Source: UBA1433 sp964581565 (GTDB lineage: Bacteria; Bacillota; Clostridia; Eubacteriales; UBA1433). From it: a stretch of DNA of 64,000 bases. The translations under genes were made by a program, and so were the position numbers. The stretch spans positions 44,513 to 108,512 of the forward strand of contig CAZOOZ010000008.1 of NCBI GenBank assembly GCA_964581565.1. Direction: 5' to 3'. This document shows, piece after piece, positions 41,057 to 50,463 of this stretch. The first letter of the stretch is position 1. Each line of letters begins with the position of its first letter. A model generated the notes under the pieces. That model saw only the letters and a program-made list of their open reading frames with translations, was not told where the DNA came from and did no database searches.

Positions 41057-41913
41057 TAATGTTTGCCTTCTACAAAAATGGCTTGTGTGCCCGGACCGGC
41101 GTGGGCGCCGATAACGGCGCCGAGAGTAGCAAAACGTACATTTTTGCAACCGAATCGCTCTTCTACCATCTTTTTTAAAATTTTGGCTGTTTCTATATCA
41201 TCACCGTGTGCTATAGTTACTGTTAAGGCTGAAAAATCCGAACCTGCTTTTTCTTCAAGCATATTCATCATGGTCATATAAAGTTTCTTTTCTCCGCGAA
41301 CTTTATGCTTGGGGACAAGTTTGCCGTCTTCCACGATCAAAACAGGACGGATACTTAAAGTATCGCCTAAGAATGCCGAAGTTTTGCTTACTCTACCGCC
41401 CCGATAGAGATATTCCAGTTTTTCAACTGTAAACACATGTGCCATTTTCCTTGCATAATCTTTCATAAGGGGATGCATTTCATCGGCACTCATTCCCTTA
41501 GCGGCGAGCTCACATGCTTTAAGCACGACATGTCCCAGTCCCATAGATGCACATAGCGTGTCAATAATTATGATTTTGACATCCGGATATGTTTTCTTAA
41601 CTTCATCCAATGCGGTGACGGCGGCATTATATGTTCCGGATAGCTGTGAAGAAAAGGCCGGATAGAAGCATTCTTCATTATTTTCGGCTATTGAAGTGAA
41701 GGTGTCAATAAATCTGCTCACGGGTACCTGAGAAGTTGAATATACAGCACCCTTTCGCATATTATCAAAAATTTTTTTAGAGGTGATTGTTTCACCGTCT
41801 AAATATTCATTTGAACCGTCCAATACAACCAAAGGCAGTACGGTTATATTATTTGCCTTTATCAGATCTTTCGGCAGATCCGATGCGCTGTCGGCGATGA
41901 TTTTTACTGGCAT
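41056..41913 (-). CDS. DegV family protein (fatty-acid binding)
   Basis: This 285-residue protein starts KIIADSASDLPKDLIKANNI and has STSQVPVSRF, the fatty-acid pocket segment, SSQLSGTYNAA and LEYLYRGGRVSKTSAFLGD. DegV/FakB proteins bind a fatty acid for phosphorylation by FakA. No FakA is visible in the window. AAAGGAGG precedes the ATG. The specific lipid is unknown. Confidence 0.93.
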   Translation of the reverse strand: MPVKIIADSASDLPKDLIKANNITVLPLVVLDGSNEYLDGETITSKKIFDNMRKGAVYSTSQVPVSRFIDTFTSIAENNEECFYPAFSSQLSGTYNAAVTALDEVKKTYPDVKIIIIDTLCASMGLGHVVLKACELAAKGMSADEMHPLMKDYARKMAHVFTVEKLEYLYRGGRVSKTSAFLGDTLSIRPVLIVEDGKLVPKHKVRGEKKLYMTMMNMLEEKAGSDFSALTVTIAHGDDIETAKILKKMVEERFGCKNVRFATLGAVIGAHAGPGTQAIFVEGKH

Positions 41914-42024
41914 TAGAAACCTCCTTTATTTTTAGTTTAAATCATTATATAATTTATACAATTGAAAACCAATAATACATTCGGGTGATATGCAGGGTGA
42001 ATTTAATAGTGAAAAGCCTGAGTA

Positions 42025-42321
42025 ATGAAAGTTATAATAAAAATGAAAAACATGATTGATGCCTATAAAAAAAAATTGGCGGCAAATAATAAAATTATAT
42101 TAAAATTAAAAATCATATCTAAAGCCAATAAAACCGAATTTGTAAGCAAGATGGAAGATAATACGATAAAGCTGGCTGTTGCGAGCGTTCCCGAAAAAGG
42201 AAAGGCAAACAGCGAAATCATTTCCTTCTTATCAAAAGAATTTAATGTCGGCAAACAAGATATAAAAATTATTTCAGGAAAAACTTCTACCGTCAAATTA
42301 ATACAAATTAAAAAGGAATAA
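42025..42321 (+). CDS. DUF167/YggU family protein
   Basis: This 98-residue protein has the compact DUF167 fold signature: LKIISKANKTEFVSKMEDNT, VPEKGKANSEIISFLSKEFN, and ISGKTSTVKLIQI. The conserved P-x-x-G-x-A-N and SG-x-x-S elements are present. The first ~10 residues may not be translated, since another ATG lies at 42043 and 42052. The function is unknown. It is 5 bases upstream of hslO and co-transcribed. Confidence 0.85.
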   Translation: MKVIIKMKNMIDAYKKKLAANNKIILKLKIISKANKTEFVSKMEDNTIKLAVASVPEKGKANSEIISFLSKEFNVGKQDIKIISGKTSTVKLIQIKKE

Positions 42322-42326
42322 TAAAT

Positions 42327-43205
42327 ATGGACAAAATTATCAGAGGACAATTGGCGCATTACCCGGTCAGGTTTTTTTGCGCCACTACATCATCAAGTGT
42401 TGAACAAATGCGATGCATTCATAATTCCACGGCGACAGCAACGGCTGCGGTAGGAAGACTTCTGACAGCGGCAATGATGATGGGCGTGATGATGAAAAAT
42501 GAAAAAGACAGGCTTACATTAATTATAAATGGAAGCGGTCCTATAGAACAAATAACGGTAACAACCAATAATCGTGCGCAGGGCAAATGCGATATATGTT
42601 ATCCCGATATCGATGTATTTGTCAACGAAACCGGCAAGCTTGATGTGGGCAGGGCAATTGGAGCAGGCACGCTTACGGTCATTAAAGATATTGGGCTGAG
42701 GACACCTTACAACAGTACAGTAGAATTGATCAGTTCCGAGATAGCGGAAGACATTGCTTATTATTATGCGGCGAGTGAACAAATCCCGACTGTTTGTTCA
42801 CTTGGGGTATTGGTGCAACCCGATAACAGCGTTTTATGTGCAGGGGGATTCATGATTCAAGTGATGCCGACTTGTCCCGAAGAAGTGATAGATTACTTGG
42901 AAAATATTATAAAGGAATTACCGAGCATTACGACAATGCTGAAAAATAATATGACGGAGATAGATATCATCAATACGATATTTAAAAAAGACGGATATGA
43001 TTATAAGATCGAGGAAAGTATTGCCCCGGAGTATTATTGCGACTGTAGTTATGAAAAGATAGAACGAATATTAAAATCTTTAGGTAGGCAAGAGTTGGAA
43101 AATATCCTAAAAGAACAGCAAGAAATAGAATTAAAATGTCATTTCTGCAATAAAAAGTATTATTTCAATGCTGAAAAAATCTATCAGTTATTGAAAATAG
43201 ATTAA
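42327..43205 (+). CDS. hslO: Redox-regulated chaperone Hsp33
   Basis: This 292-residue protein has the Hsp33 core (ATAAVGRLLTAAMMMGVMMK, GPIEQITVTTNN) and the C-terminal zinc switch with CDC (about residue 237) and CHFC (about 271), the four cysteines that form disulfides upon oxidation and activate the holdase. The length is normal. AAGGAATAATAA precedes the ATG. It fits the oxidative-stress theme of the window, but its position next to prfA is simply a common core-genome context. Confidence 0.96.
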   Translation: MDKIIRGQLAHYPVRFFCATTSSSVEQMRCIHNSTATATAAVGRLLTAAMMMGVMMKNEKDRLTLIINGSGPIEQITVTTNNRAQGKCDICYPDIDVFVNETGKLDVGRAIGAGTLTVIKDIGLRTPYNSTVELISSEIAEDIAYYYAASEQIPTVCSLGVLVQPDNSVLCAGGFMIQVMPTCPEEVIDYLENIIKELPSITTMLKNNMTEIDIINTIFKKDGYDYKIEESIAPEYYCDCSYEKIERILKSLGRQELENILKEQQEIELKCHFCNKKYYFNAEKIYQLLKID

Positions 43206-43298
43206 ATTATAATACATTCACTATAAAAAAGGAATTTTATATGATAAAATAAAAAAATTCTGCATTAAAAAGACAGCTATCCAACAGGAGGAGAAAGA

Positions 43299-44366
43299 GT
43301 GTTTGGGAAATTAGATTTCATTTTAGATAAATATGAACAATTAAATCAGCAGTTGAGCGATGCAACGATCATATCTGAACAGAATAAATACAGGGAACTC
43401 GTAAAAGAACATGCAAAATTAGAACCTATCGTTTTTAAATATAAAGAATATAAAAAAACACAGGAAGATTTGCAAAGCAATAAAGAGCTTTTAGGCGATA
43501 AAATAGATAAAGATTTTAAGAGAATGGTTGAAGAAGATATTGATCTGCTTAGCGCTGAGCTTGAAAAATTAGGAGAAGAATTAAAAATCTTGTTACTGCC
43601 AAAAGATCCCAATGATGATAAAGATGTCATAATCGAAATACGTGCAGGCACCGGCGGAGATGAGGCAGCCCTGTTCGCAGGGGATCTGCTTAGAATGTAT
43701 ATAAGGTATGCCGAAAGATCACGTTTCAAAACAGAACTATTAAGCACGAATCCAATAGGGGTAGGAGGATATAAAGAAGTTATTTTATCACTCCAAGGCA
43801 GCGGTGCATACAGTAAGCTAAAATATGAGAGCGGTGTACATCGAGTTCAGAGAATTCCGCTAACGGAATCTCAGGGCCGCATTCATACATCGGCAGCCAC
43901 CGTGGCAGTGCTTCCGGAAGCTGAGGATGTGGAAGTAAACATCAACCAAAATGATTTAAGAGTGGATGTCTTCCGTTCCGGAGGTCATGGAGGGCAAAGC
44001 GTCAACACGACTGATTCCGCAGTGCGCATCACGCATTTGCCGACCGGAATCGTTGTAACTTGTCAGGATGAAAAATCTCAGCTTAAAAATAAGGAGAAAG
44101 CGATGAAAGTGCTTAAAGCCCGTATTTATGAAGCAGAGTTGAAAAAACATCAGGATGAACTGGCGCAAAACAGAAAAAGTCAGGTAGGAAGTGGAGATCG
44201 AAGCGAAAGAATACGAACTTACAATTTCCCGCAAGGCAGAGTTACGGATCATAGAATCGGTCTTACATTATATAAACTGGAAGCATTTTTAGACGGAGAA
44301 ATCGATGAAATGATTGATGCTTTGCATATGGCAGAGCAGGCAGAACAGCTTAAGAACAATAATTAA
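43299..44366 (+). CDS. prfA: Peptide chain release factor 1
   Basis: RF1 recognises UAA and UAG and triggers peptide release. This 355-residue protein has the GGQ motif in FRSGGHGGQSVN and an anticodon-mimic region near residues 180-200 (ESGVHRVQRIPLTESQGR). Start is GTG at 43299 with a strong AGGAGGAG site. It heads the run sua5, phosphatase, rpiB and dCMP deaminase. The usual prmC does not lie between prfA and sua5 here. Confidence 0.97.
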   Translation: MFGKLDFILDKYEQLNQQLSDATIISEQNKYRELVKEHAKLEPIVFKYKEYKKTQEDLQSNKELLGDKIDKDFKRMVEEDIDLLSAELEKLGEELKILLLPKDPNDDKDVIIEIRAGTGGDEAALFAGDLLRMYIRYAERSRFKTELLSTNPIGVGGYKEVILSLQGSGAYSKLKYESGVHRVQRIPLTESQGRIHTSAATVAVLPEAEDVEVNINQNDLRVDVFRSGGHGGQSVNTTDSAVRITHLPTGIVVTCQDEKSQLKNKEKAMKVLKARIYEAELKKHQDELAQNRKSQVGSGDRSERIRTYNFPQGRVTDHRIGLTLYKLEAFLDGEIDEMIDALHMAEQAEQLKNNN

Positions 44367-44374
44367 GGGGAAAA

Positions 44375-45379
44375 ATGAAATATTTTGACATACAAAAAGA
44401 AAATAATTTTGACGAAGCATTAAACTATGCGGCAACAATAATCAGGCAAGGCGGAATCGTGGCTTTCCCGACCGAGACGGTATATGGCTTGGGTGCAGAT
44501 GTTCAAAATAAAGAGGCAGTAGAAAAAATTTATGCTGCCAAAGGAAGGCAAAGCGATAACCCGCTGATTGTGCATATTGCAGATAAGAGTGATCTGTCGA
44601 AAATTGCAAAAAATATACCCGGTTGGGTGTTTGTATTGACTGAAAAATATTGGCCGGGACCACTGAGTATTGTTCTTGAAAAAAAAGAACTTATTCCAAA
44701 GACGGTGACGGCAGGTTTAAATAGTGTTGCTATTCGAATGCCGGATAACAGGATAGCATCAGAGCTTATAAGGAGAAGCGGCTGTTATATTGCGGCCCCG
44801 AGTGCGAATAAATCAGGGCGTCCGAGCCCGACCAAAGCAGAGCATGTGTTAATTGATTTGCATGACAAAATAGATGTGATTTTAGGCTATGACAATATTT
44901 CCATAGGTCTTGAATCAACAGTAATCGATGCGAGAGGTTCATACCCCGTTATCCTTCGCCCCGGAGCAATAACGCTTGAGATGCTTAAAGACGCTGTAGG
45001 AAATGCCGATCTAATAAAAAATACGAAATCCGGTGCGGTGCTTTCACCGGGGATGAAATATACACACTATAAACCAAAAGCTAAAGTGCTAATAGTGGAT
45101 GGCGCCATGAATGAAATGGCGGAAAAGATAAATAAACTCTATGATACCAATAAAAATATTGCGTTATTTTTATCCGAAGAATTGGCAAATAAAGTTGTCG
45201 TGAAAAACAAAATCATTTTTCAGAATGCTTTCATGGCGGCAAAGCTTTTCTATGCTTCACTGAGAAAATTTGATCAGCAGAATGTGGAGATTATTGTATG
45301 TCAGGCATTTGGTGAAAATGGTATTGAGATGGCTATTATGAATCGTTTAAGAAAAGCAGCAGGCAATCAATATCTATAA
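44375..45379 (+). CDS. Threonylcarbamoyl-AMP synthase (Sua5 type)
   Basis: Sua5 makes threonylcarbamoyl-AMP from Thr, bicarbonate and ATP for the t6A37 modification of tRNAs. This 334-residue protein has the YrdC core (GGIVAFPTETVYGLGADVQN, KGRQSDNPLIVH, APSANKSGRPSPT) and the extra Sua5 C-terminal domain joined by the linker SPGMKYTHYKPKA. AAGGGG precedes the ATG, 8 bases after prfA. Confidence 0.96.
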   Translation: MKYFDIQKENNFDEALNYAATIIRQGGIVAFPTETVYGLGADVQNKEAVEKIYAAKGRQSDNPLIVHIADKSDLSKIAKNIPGWVFVLTEKYWPGPLSIVLEKKELIPKTVTAGLNSVAIRMPDNRIASELIRRSGCYIAAPSANKSGRPSPTKAEHVLIDLHDKIDVILGYDNISIGLESTVIDARGSYPVILRPGAITLEMLKDAVGNADLIKNTKSGAVLSPGMKYTHYKPKAKVLIVDGAMNEMAEKINKLYDTNKNIALFLSEELANKVVVKNKIIFQNAFMAAKLFYASLRKFDQQNVEIIVCQAFGENGIEMAIMNRLRKAAGNQYL

Positions 45380-45406
45380 CAGATGTTTAAAATTATGAGG
45401 AGAAAT

Positions 45407-45868
45407 ATGAAAAAAATTCTGTTTGTTTGTACAGGAAATACATGTAGAAGCCCAATGGCTGAATATTTGTTCAATGTAAAAGTAATACAAAAAGGGCTTG
45501 CTAAGAAGTATAAAGCGGTCTCTGCCGGGATTTCAGCCTTTGATGGTGTAGCCGCTACAACTCAGGCACAGCAAGTGATGAGGAGCAAAAGTATCGATAT
45601 CAGAGAGCATAAGGCAACGCAGCTTGATGACGAAGATATGAAAAGCAGTTCCCTGGTGCTTTGCATGACAAGCCGGCATGCGCAGATTCTTAGAAAATAT
45701 TATCCCGAGTATGCCGATAAGGTCTTTTCTGTTTCTGAGTATTTAAATCAACCTTATGATATAGACGATCCATATGGCCTTGGTATAGCCGAATATGAAA
45801 AAACAGCTTCTCAATTGGAAAGCCTCATAGAGAAAATTATAAATAAATTAGAAGTGGAGCGATATTGA
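45407..45868 (+). CDS. Low-molecular-weight protein phosphatase (YwlE-like)
   Basis: This 153-residue protein has the P-loop VCTGNTCRSPM (C-x5-R) at residues about 7-17 and the general acid DDPYG near the C-terminus. Thr in the loop (GNTCRS) is the residue linked to phosphoarginine specificity in YwlE. The start at 45407 has GAGGAG upstream; the frame begins earlier at 45383 without a site. It lies in the Firmicutes order sua5-ywlE-rpiB, which supports the YwlE assignment. Confidence 0.92.
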   Translation: MKKILFVCTGNTCRSPMAEYLFNVKVIQKGLAKKYKAVSAGISAFDGVAATTQAQQVMRSKSIDIREHKATQLDDEDMKSSSLVLCMTSRHAQILRKYYPEYADKVFSVSEYLNQPYDIDDPYGLGIAEYEKTASQLESLIEKIINKLEVERY

Positions 45869-45869
45869 A

Positions 45870-46316
45870 ATGAAGATAGCAGTTGGCAGTGATCACGCGG
45901 GATATGAATTAAAAGAAGCAATAAAAAATGATTTGACGAAAAAAGGATATACGGTTAAGGATTTTGGAACATATTCGTCGGAAAGTGTAGATTACCCCGA
46001 CTACGGCATTCAAGCAAGCGAAGCGGTGGCAAGTGGCGAATATCAATGCGCTATAGTTATTTGCGGAAGCGGCATCGGAATTTCTATTGCTGCAAATAAA
46101 GTGAAAGGTATCAGAGCGGCGCTGGTTTGCGATATTGAACGCGCAAAGCTTGCAAGAATGCATAACAATGCCAATGTACTGGCTTTGGGCGCGCGGTTTA
46201 CGCCTTTTGATACAGCGAGAGAAGTCGTAGATATATTTTTAAATACGCCGTTTGAAGGACAAAGGCATGAAAAAAGAGTCGAAAAAATTGATAGTTATGA
46301 AAAAAACAGGAAGTAG
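45870..46316 (+). CDS. rpiB: Ribose-5-phosphate isomerase B
   Basis: This 148-residue enzyme interconverts ribose 5-phosphate and ribulose 5-phosphate. GSDHAGYELK at the start binds phosphate, and the catalytic Cys is in VICGSGIGISIAANK. HNNANVLALGAR is also conserved. It starts one base after the phosphatase stop. Confidence 0.96.
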   Translation: MKIAVGSDHAGYELKEAIKNDLTKKGYTVKDFGTYSSESVDYPDYGIQASEAVASGEYQCAIVICGSGIGISIAANKVKGIRAALVCDIERAKLARMHNNANVLALGARFTPFDTAREVVDIFLNTPFEGQRHEKRVEKIDSYEKNRK

Positions 46317-46360
46317 TGATTATTTGCTTGAAAATATAATAAAAAAATGAGAGGTATTTT

Positions 46361-46828
46361 ATGAACCAAACAACACAGCAAGAAAACAGACCGAGCTGGG
46401 ATGACTATTTTATGAGCATACTCGATACAGTGAAAGAGCGTTCTACATGCCTTCGAAGAAAAGTGGGAGCAATCATAGTAAAAGACAAGCGAATTATAGC
46501 TACAGGCTATAATGGTGCGCCGAGCGGACTGAAACATTGTTATGAAGTAGGCTGCCTTAGAGAGCAATTAAATATTCCGAGCGGCCAGAATCATGAACTG
46601 TGCAGAGGTATCCATGCAGAACAGAATGCAATCATTCAAGCTGCGATGTATGGGGTAAGCATCAATGAAGCAACGATCTACATAACTCATAACCCTTGCG
46701 TGCAATGTGCCAAGATGATTATCAACGCAGGTATCAAAAGAGTTGTATTCTGCGGGGAGTATCCGGATATGTTATCAAAACAATTACTGGAAGAAGCAGG
46801 AATAGTATTGGATAAATATAATAAATAA
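46361..46828 (+). CDS. Deoxycytidylate deaminase family protein
   Basis: This 155-residue zinc enzyme has HAEQNAI (His and catalytic Glu) and NPCVQCAKM (two zinc Cys), with the N-terminal WDDYFMSILDTVKERSTCLR typical of dCMP deaminases (ComEB group). GYNGAPSGLKHCYEVGC is the substrate-loop element. It produces dUMP for thymidylate synthesis. GAGAGG precedes the ATG. It closes the prfA-to-deaminase run. Confidence 0.93.
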   Translation: MNQTTQQENRPSWDDYFMSILDTVKERSTCLRRKVGAIIVKDKRIIATGYNGAPSGLKHCYEVGCLREQLNIPSGQNHELCRGIHAEQNAIIQAAMYGVSINEATIYITHNPCVQCAKMIINAGIKRVVFCGEYPDMLSKQLLEEAGIVLDKYNK

Positions 46829-46908
46829 TTACAAATTCCAATATTTTATGATTAAAATATAATGATTTTTACTTAATTCTAAAATTGAGAAAAATTTCAC
46901 AATATTCT

Positions 46909-46937
46909 TTGACAAGCATAATAAAGTATGTTAAAAT
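46909..46937 (+). promoter_or_regulatory. Promoter of the V-type ATPase operon
   Basis: TTGACA (46909-46914), 17 bases, TAAAAT (46932-46937), about 60 bases before the first ATPase gene. It is a near-consensus housekeeping promoter. Confidence 0.8.
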
Positions 46938-46996
46938 GCAAATTGCAGATTTATAACCTAAATCTATAGAAAACATTTAAAAAGGCGGTAATACTC

Positions 46997-47314
46997 ATGA
47001 ACTTTGACGCAATTAAAACCATTTCCCAGGCCGAAAGCCGTGCGGAAAACATTCGTGCAGAGGCCGCTTCAGAGGCAAAACGCATCCTTGTCTCTGCTGA
47101 AGCTGAAGGAGCAGCGCTGATAAAGAGTGCCGAAGAGCGTGCACATGCACATGTTTTGGAACTTTATGCAGCTGCTGACCGTGCAGGCACTGCCGAAGCC
47201 TTAAAAATCGAAAATGCAGCTAAAGACGAAGCTGAATCACTGAAAAAAGTAGGTGAAGCGGCTATGGATAAAGCTGTTTCCGTCATTGTTGAAAGGATTT
47301 ACTCATGGCAATAG
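46997..47314 (+). CDS. V-type ATPase subunit H/G-like peripheral-stalk protein
   Basis: This 105-residue helical, Ala/Glu-rich coiled-coil protein (ESRAENIRAEAASEAKRILV, SAEAEGAALIKSAEERAHAH) fits the short stalk subunit that pairs with subunit E in bacterial A/V-ATPases. AAGGCGG precedes the ATG. It is the first gene of a nine-gene operon and overlaps the I-subunit gene by 10 bases. Confidence 0.88.
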   Translation: MNFDAIKTISQAESRAENIRAEAASEAKRILVSAEAEGAALIKSAEERAHAHVLELYAAADRAGTAEALKIENAAKDEAESLKKVGEAAMDKAVSVIVERIYSWQ

Positions 47315-49254
47315 TCAAGATAAAGCGGTTACGGGTGATTATGCCTTTCCGTTTGCATCGGAAGGTCATAAAGGACTTAACCCGTCTTGGCTGCGTAGAA
47401 ATTGAAACTCCGGCATATGCCAATTTAAATGAAGAAGTATCTAAATTAGTAAAGCCTTTATCTATTGGGCAAGAGGCTTCACGTAATCGAACAGAAATGG
47501 TTACGGCATTAGAGGCTTTGAATAAATATGCACCGGAGAAAAAGTCCTTTTTAGCACCGCGTAGACAGGTTGCGGAGAGTGTTCTTTTTGATGAAGAATC
47601 TATAAAAGAAACTATCCAGTCATCTGAACAAATTAACGGGCTAGTAAAACAAATTGCTGAAACCAAGACCCTTATTGGTCGTATTTGTGCTCAAAAAGCA
47701 ACACTAAATCCATGGGCAGAATCCGATATTCCATTGGATTATGCGGGTGGTGAGCATTTTTCTGTCATTTTAGGCGTATGTCCTTCGGAAAATGACATGA
47801 AAGAAGTAACAGTTGCTTTGGAAGAACAAAATATTCCTGCGGTGGCCGATGTAGTCAATGCAGATAAAGATCAATCTTATATAGTATTGGTTTCATATAA
47901 GGATGCGCAAGAAGATGCCCTGACAGCTTTAAAAGCTGCGGGATTCTCTCAAGTAACATTTAAAGATTTAACCGGTACCGCTACGGAAAATCTGAGACGC
48001 TTAGATGAAGAGCTAGAAACAGCGGAAGAAAATGTAACAACATATGAAGAAAGAATTGCTCAAATGGCTCCGGTAAGACACCTTATCGAGCAGACAGCTG
48101 ATGCTTTGTCTATAGAGGCATTGCGCGAGATGGCGATGTCTTCAATGTTGCGTACGGAAAAGACAGTTTATTTCGAAGGTTGGGCACCTCAGGAAACTGA
48201 AGAAGCGGTAGCGAACGTTTTAATTGAAAACGGTTGTGCTTATGAATTTGCTGAAGCGGAAGAGGATCAAGAGCCTCCTGTAGTTCTGAAAAACAAAAAT
48301 CTCTTTGCGCCTTATACGGCGATTACCGATTTATATGGATTCCCGAGTTACAGAAGCTTAATAGACTTCACACCGTTTTTAGCGGTAAGTTTCTTTATAT
48401 TTTTTGGAATGATGCTTTCAGATGCCGGTTACGGTTTGGTGCTTACAATCATCTCATTGCTTGTTTTAAAAAAGAAAAAGCCTACGGGCACCTTTAAACA
48501 ATTTATGACACTTGCTTTATATGGCGGTATCTCCGCTTTTATATGGGGCGCGTTTTTCGGAAGCTGGTTCGGTAATTTTGTAGCTGCAATCGGCGCAATG
48601 TTTGGAGCGAGCTGGAATCTTGGGCCTGTATTGTTTGACCCGCTCAAAGATCCGATTACAATGCTGATATTATCGTTGGGTTGTGGAGTTGTTCATTTGC
48701 TTATCGGTATGGGTCTGTCGGCATGGCGTATGATTAAACGAGGAGAAGTAAAAGACGCGATATTCGATATTGGATTTTGGTACCTCATTATTTTAGGTGC
48801 ACTCGGAATGATTACAGGGTTGAAAATATTTATGTATATCGCACTGCTTGGTGCGCTTGGCGTGTTCTTAACAGCAGGACGGGCGAAGAAAAATATCTTT
48901 TCGAAAATCACAAGCGGTCTCGGCGCACTATACGGAGTAACAGGTTATTTGTCTGATATATTGTCATACTCACGTTTGATGGCGCTTGGTCTTTCAACGG
49001 GTGTTGTTGCTACGGTAATGAACACAATGGGTTCTTTGGCGGGCAACAGCGTGGCAGGATGGATATTATTTGTAATAGTATTTATCATCGGGCAAACTTT
49101 TAACCTTGCAGTCAGTTTGCTGGGAGCATTTATACATACCGTTCGTTTGGAATTTGTAGAATTCTTCGGCAAATTCTATGAGGGCGGCGGCAGAAAATTC
49201 AAACCGTTATTTAATGAGACGAAATATATACAAGTTATTAAGGAGGAAAATTAA
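47305..49254 (+). CDS. ntpI: V-type ATPase subunit I (membrane stator subunit)
   Basis: This 649-residue protein is the a-subunit equivalent. Residues 1-340 are a cytosolic coiled-coil arm (ETAEENVTTYEERIAQMAPV) binding the stalks; the rest has 7-8 membrane helices (FLAVSFFIFFGMMLSDAGYG onward) including the half-channel helices with SYSRLMALGLSTGVVA and the essential Arg. It forms the ion path with the K ring. Confidence 0.96.
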   Translation: MAIVKIKRLRVIMPFRLHRKVIKDLTRLGCVEIETPAYANLNEEVSKLVKPLSIGQEASRNRTEMVTALEALNKYAPEKKSFLAPRRQVAESVLFDEESIKETIQSSEQINGLVKQIAETKTLIGRICAQKATLNPWAESDIPLDYAGGEHFSVILGVCPSENDMKEVTVALEEQNIPAVADVVNADKDQSYIVLVSYKDAQEDALTALKAAGFSQVTFKDLTGTATENLRRLDEELETAEENVTTYEERIAQMAPVRHLIEQTADALSIEALREMAMSSMLRTEKTVYFEGWAPQETEEAVANVLIENGCAYEFAEAEEDQEPPVVLKNKNLFAPYTAITDLYGFPSYRSLIDFTPFLAVSFFIFFGMMLSDAGYGLVLTIISLLVLKKKKPTGTFKQFMTLALYGGISAFIWGAFFGSWFGNFVAAIGAMFGASWNLGPVLFDPLKDPITMLILSLGCGVVHLLIGMGLSAWRMIKRGEVKDAIFDIGFWYLIILGALGMITGLKIFMYIALLGALGVFLTAGRAKKNIFSKITSGLGALYGVTGYLSDILSYSRLMALGLSTGVVATVMNTMGSLAGNSVAGWILFVIVFIIGQTFNLAVSLLGAFIHTVRLEFVEFFGKFYEGGGRKFKPLFNETKYIQVIKEEN

Positions 49255-49255
49255 C

Positions 49256-49744
49256 ATGGATTGGCTTAATTCAATTTTTAACGGACCATTTCTAGCAATT
49301 TTAGGAGCAGCTTTGGCAGCAGGCCTTGGCGGTGCCGGTAGCGCAAAAGGCGTTGGTATTGCCGGTGAAGCAGCAGCTGGTGTAGTAACAGAAGACCCGA
49401 GTAAATTCGGACAAAGCTTACTTTTACAGGCATTACCTGGAACACAAGGTATTTATGGATTACTAATTGCTTTCTTGATTTTAAATAATATAGGATTATT
49501 TTCCGGTGAAGCTATGCAACTCACAGTTGCTCAAGGCTTAATGTATTTTGCATCAGGACTTCCGATTGCAATTGCTGGTTATTTCTCAGGGATCGCCCAG
49601 GGACGAGCAGCAGCAGCTTCAATGGGAATTTTAGCGAAGAGACCGGAAGAATTCGGTAAAGGTTTGTTATATCCTGCTATGGTTGAAACATATGCAGTGC
49701 TTGCTTTGTTGGTATCTGTACTTATGCTTATTAACGTGCGTTAA
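49256..49744 (+). CDS. ntpK: V-type ATPase subunit K (rotor ring, predicted Na+-binding)
   Basis: This 162-residue protein contains two hairpins, so four membrane helices per subunit. Compared with Enterococcus hirae NtpK, whose Na+ ligands are Leu61, Thr64, Gln65, Gln110 and Glu139, this protein has Leu60, Thr63, Gln64 (ALPGTQG), Gln115 (GIAQGRAA) and Glu144 (MVETYAVL). The full set predicts a Na+-coupled rotor. ATG at 49256 follows AAGGAGG; a longer frame lies inside ntpI. Confidence 0.95.
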   Translation: MDWLNSIFNGPFLAILGAALAAGLGGAGSAKGVGIAGEAAAGVVTEDPSKFGQSLLLQALPGTQGIYGLLIAFLILNNIGLFSGEAMQLTVAQGLMYFASGLPIAIAGYFSGIAQGRAAAASMGILAKRPEEFGKGLLYPAMVETYAVLALLVSVLMLINVR

Positions 49745-49770
49745 TAAGAGTAAGAAAAAGGTGTACTCTT

Positions 49771-50370
49771 ATGAATGGTATTGAAAAAATAACTGATAAG
49801 ATTATAGAAGAAGCGAATTTAGACGCCCAAAAAGTAATTAAAGAAGCTAAAAAAGAAGCTGACAAAGTTATAAACACATATAAAGAAAAAGCAGCGGTAG
49901 CTGCTACTGAAATTGAAGAAGCAGGCAATAAGCAAGCAAAAGCACAAGAAAGCAAATATGCATCTGTTGCGAATTTGGAAGCAAGAAAAACATTGTTATT
50001 GCAAAAACAAGAACTTATAGCCGAAGCTTTTGACAAAGCATTAGATAAGCTATGTACATTGCCGAAAGAAAAATATATTGATTTTTTGGCAAGACTTATC
50101 GTTGATGCCGCTGAAACAGGTAAAGAAGAAATTATTTTTTCGCCTAAAGATAAAGATGCTTGTGGCAATGACGTAGTTGCAGAAGCAAATAAAATGCTTA
50201 AGGCAAAGGGATTGAACGGAGAAGTAACAGTCTCTAAAAAAACTCGTTCTATATCGGGCGGTGTCATTGTTACACGCGGCGATGTAGAAATCAACTGTGC
50301 ACTTGATGGTCTTGTCCGTATGGAAAAAGACACTTTATCTGCACAAGTGGCACAAATTCTTTTTAGTTAA
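49771..50370 (+). CDS. ntpE: V-type ATPase subunit E (peripheral stalk)
   Basis: This 199-residue protein has an N-terminal charged helix (EKITDKIIEEANLDAQKVIK) that forms the stalk coiled coil with subunit H/G, and a C-terminal globular domain (ISGGVIVTRGDVEINCALDG) that caps the A3B3 head. AAAAAGG precedes the ATG. About 90 bases of AT-rich leader separate it from subunit C. Confidence 0.95.
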   Translation: MNGIEKITDKIIEEANLDAQKVIKEAKKEADKVINTYKEKAAVAATEIEEAGNKQAKAQESKYASVANLEARKTLLLQKQELIAEAFDKALDKLCTLPKEKYIDFLARLIVDAAETGKEEIIFSPKDKDACGNDVVAEANKMLKAKGLNGEVTVSKKTRSISGGVIVTRGDVEINCALDGLVRMEKDTLSAQVAQILFS

Positions 50371-50463
50371 TTGCAACAGAAATTTAATTAATTTGTTCAT
50401 GTTGCTTATCTTTAAGATAATATTTATCTATAAATAAGCAAGGACAGAAAGGAGTATGGACTC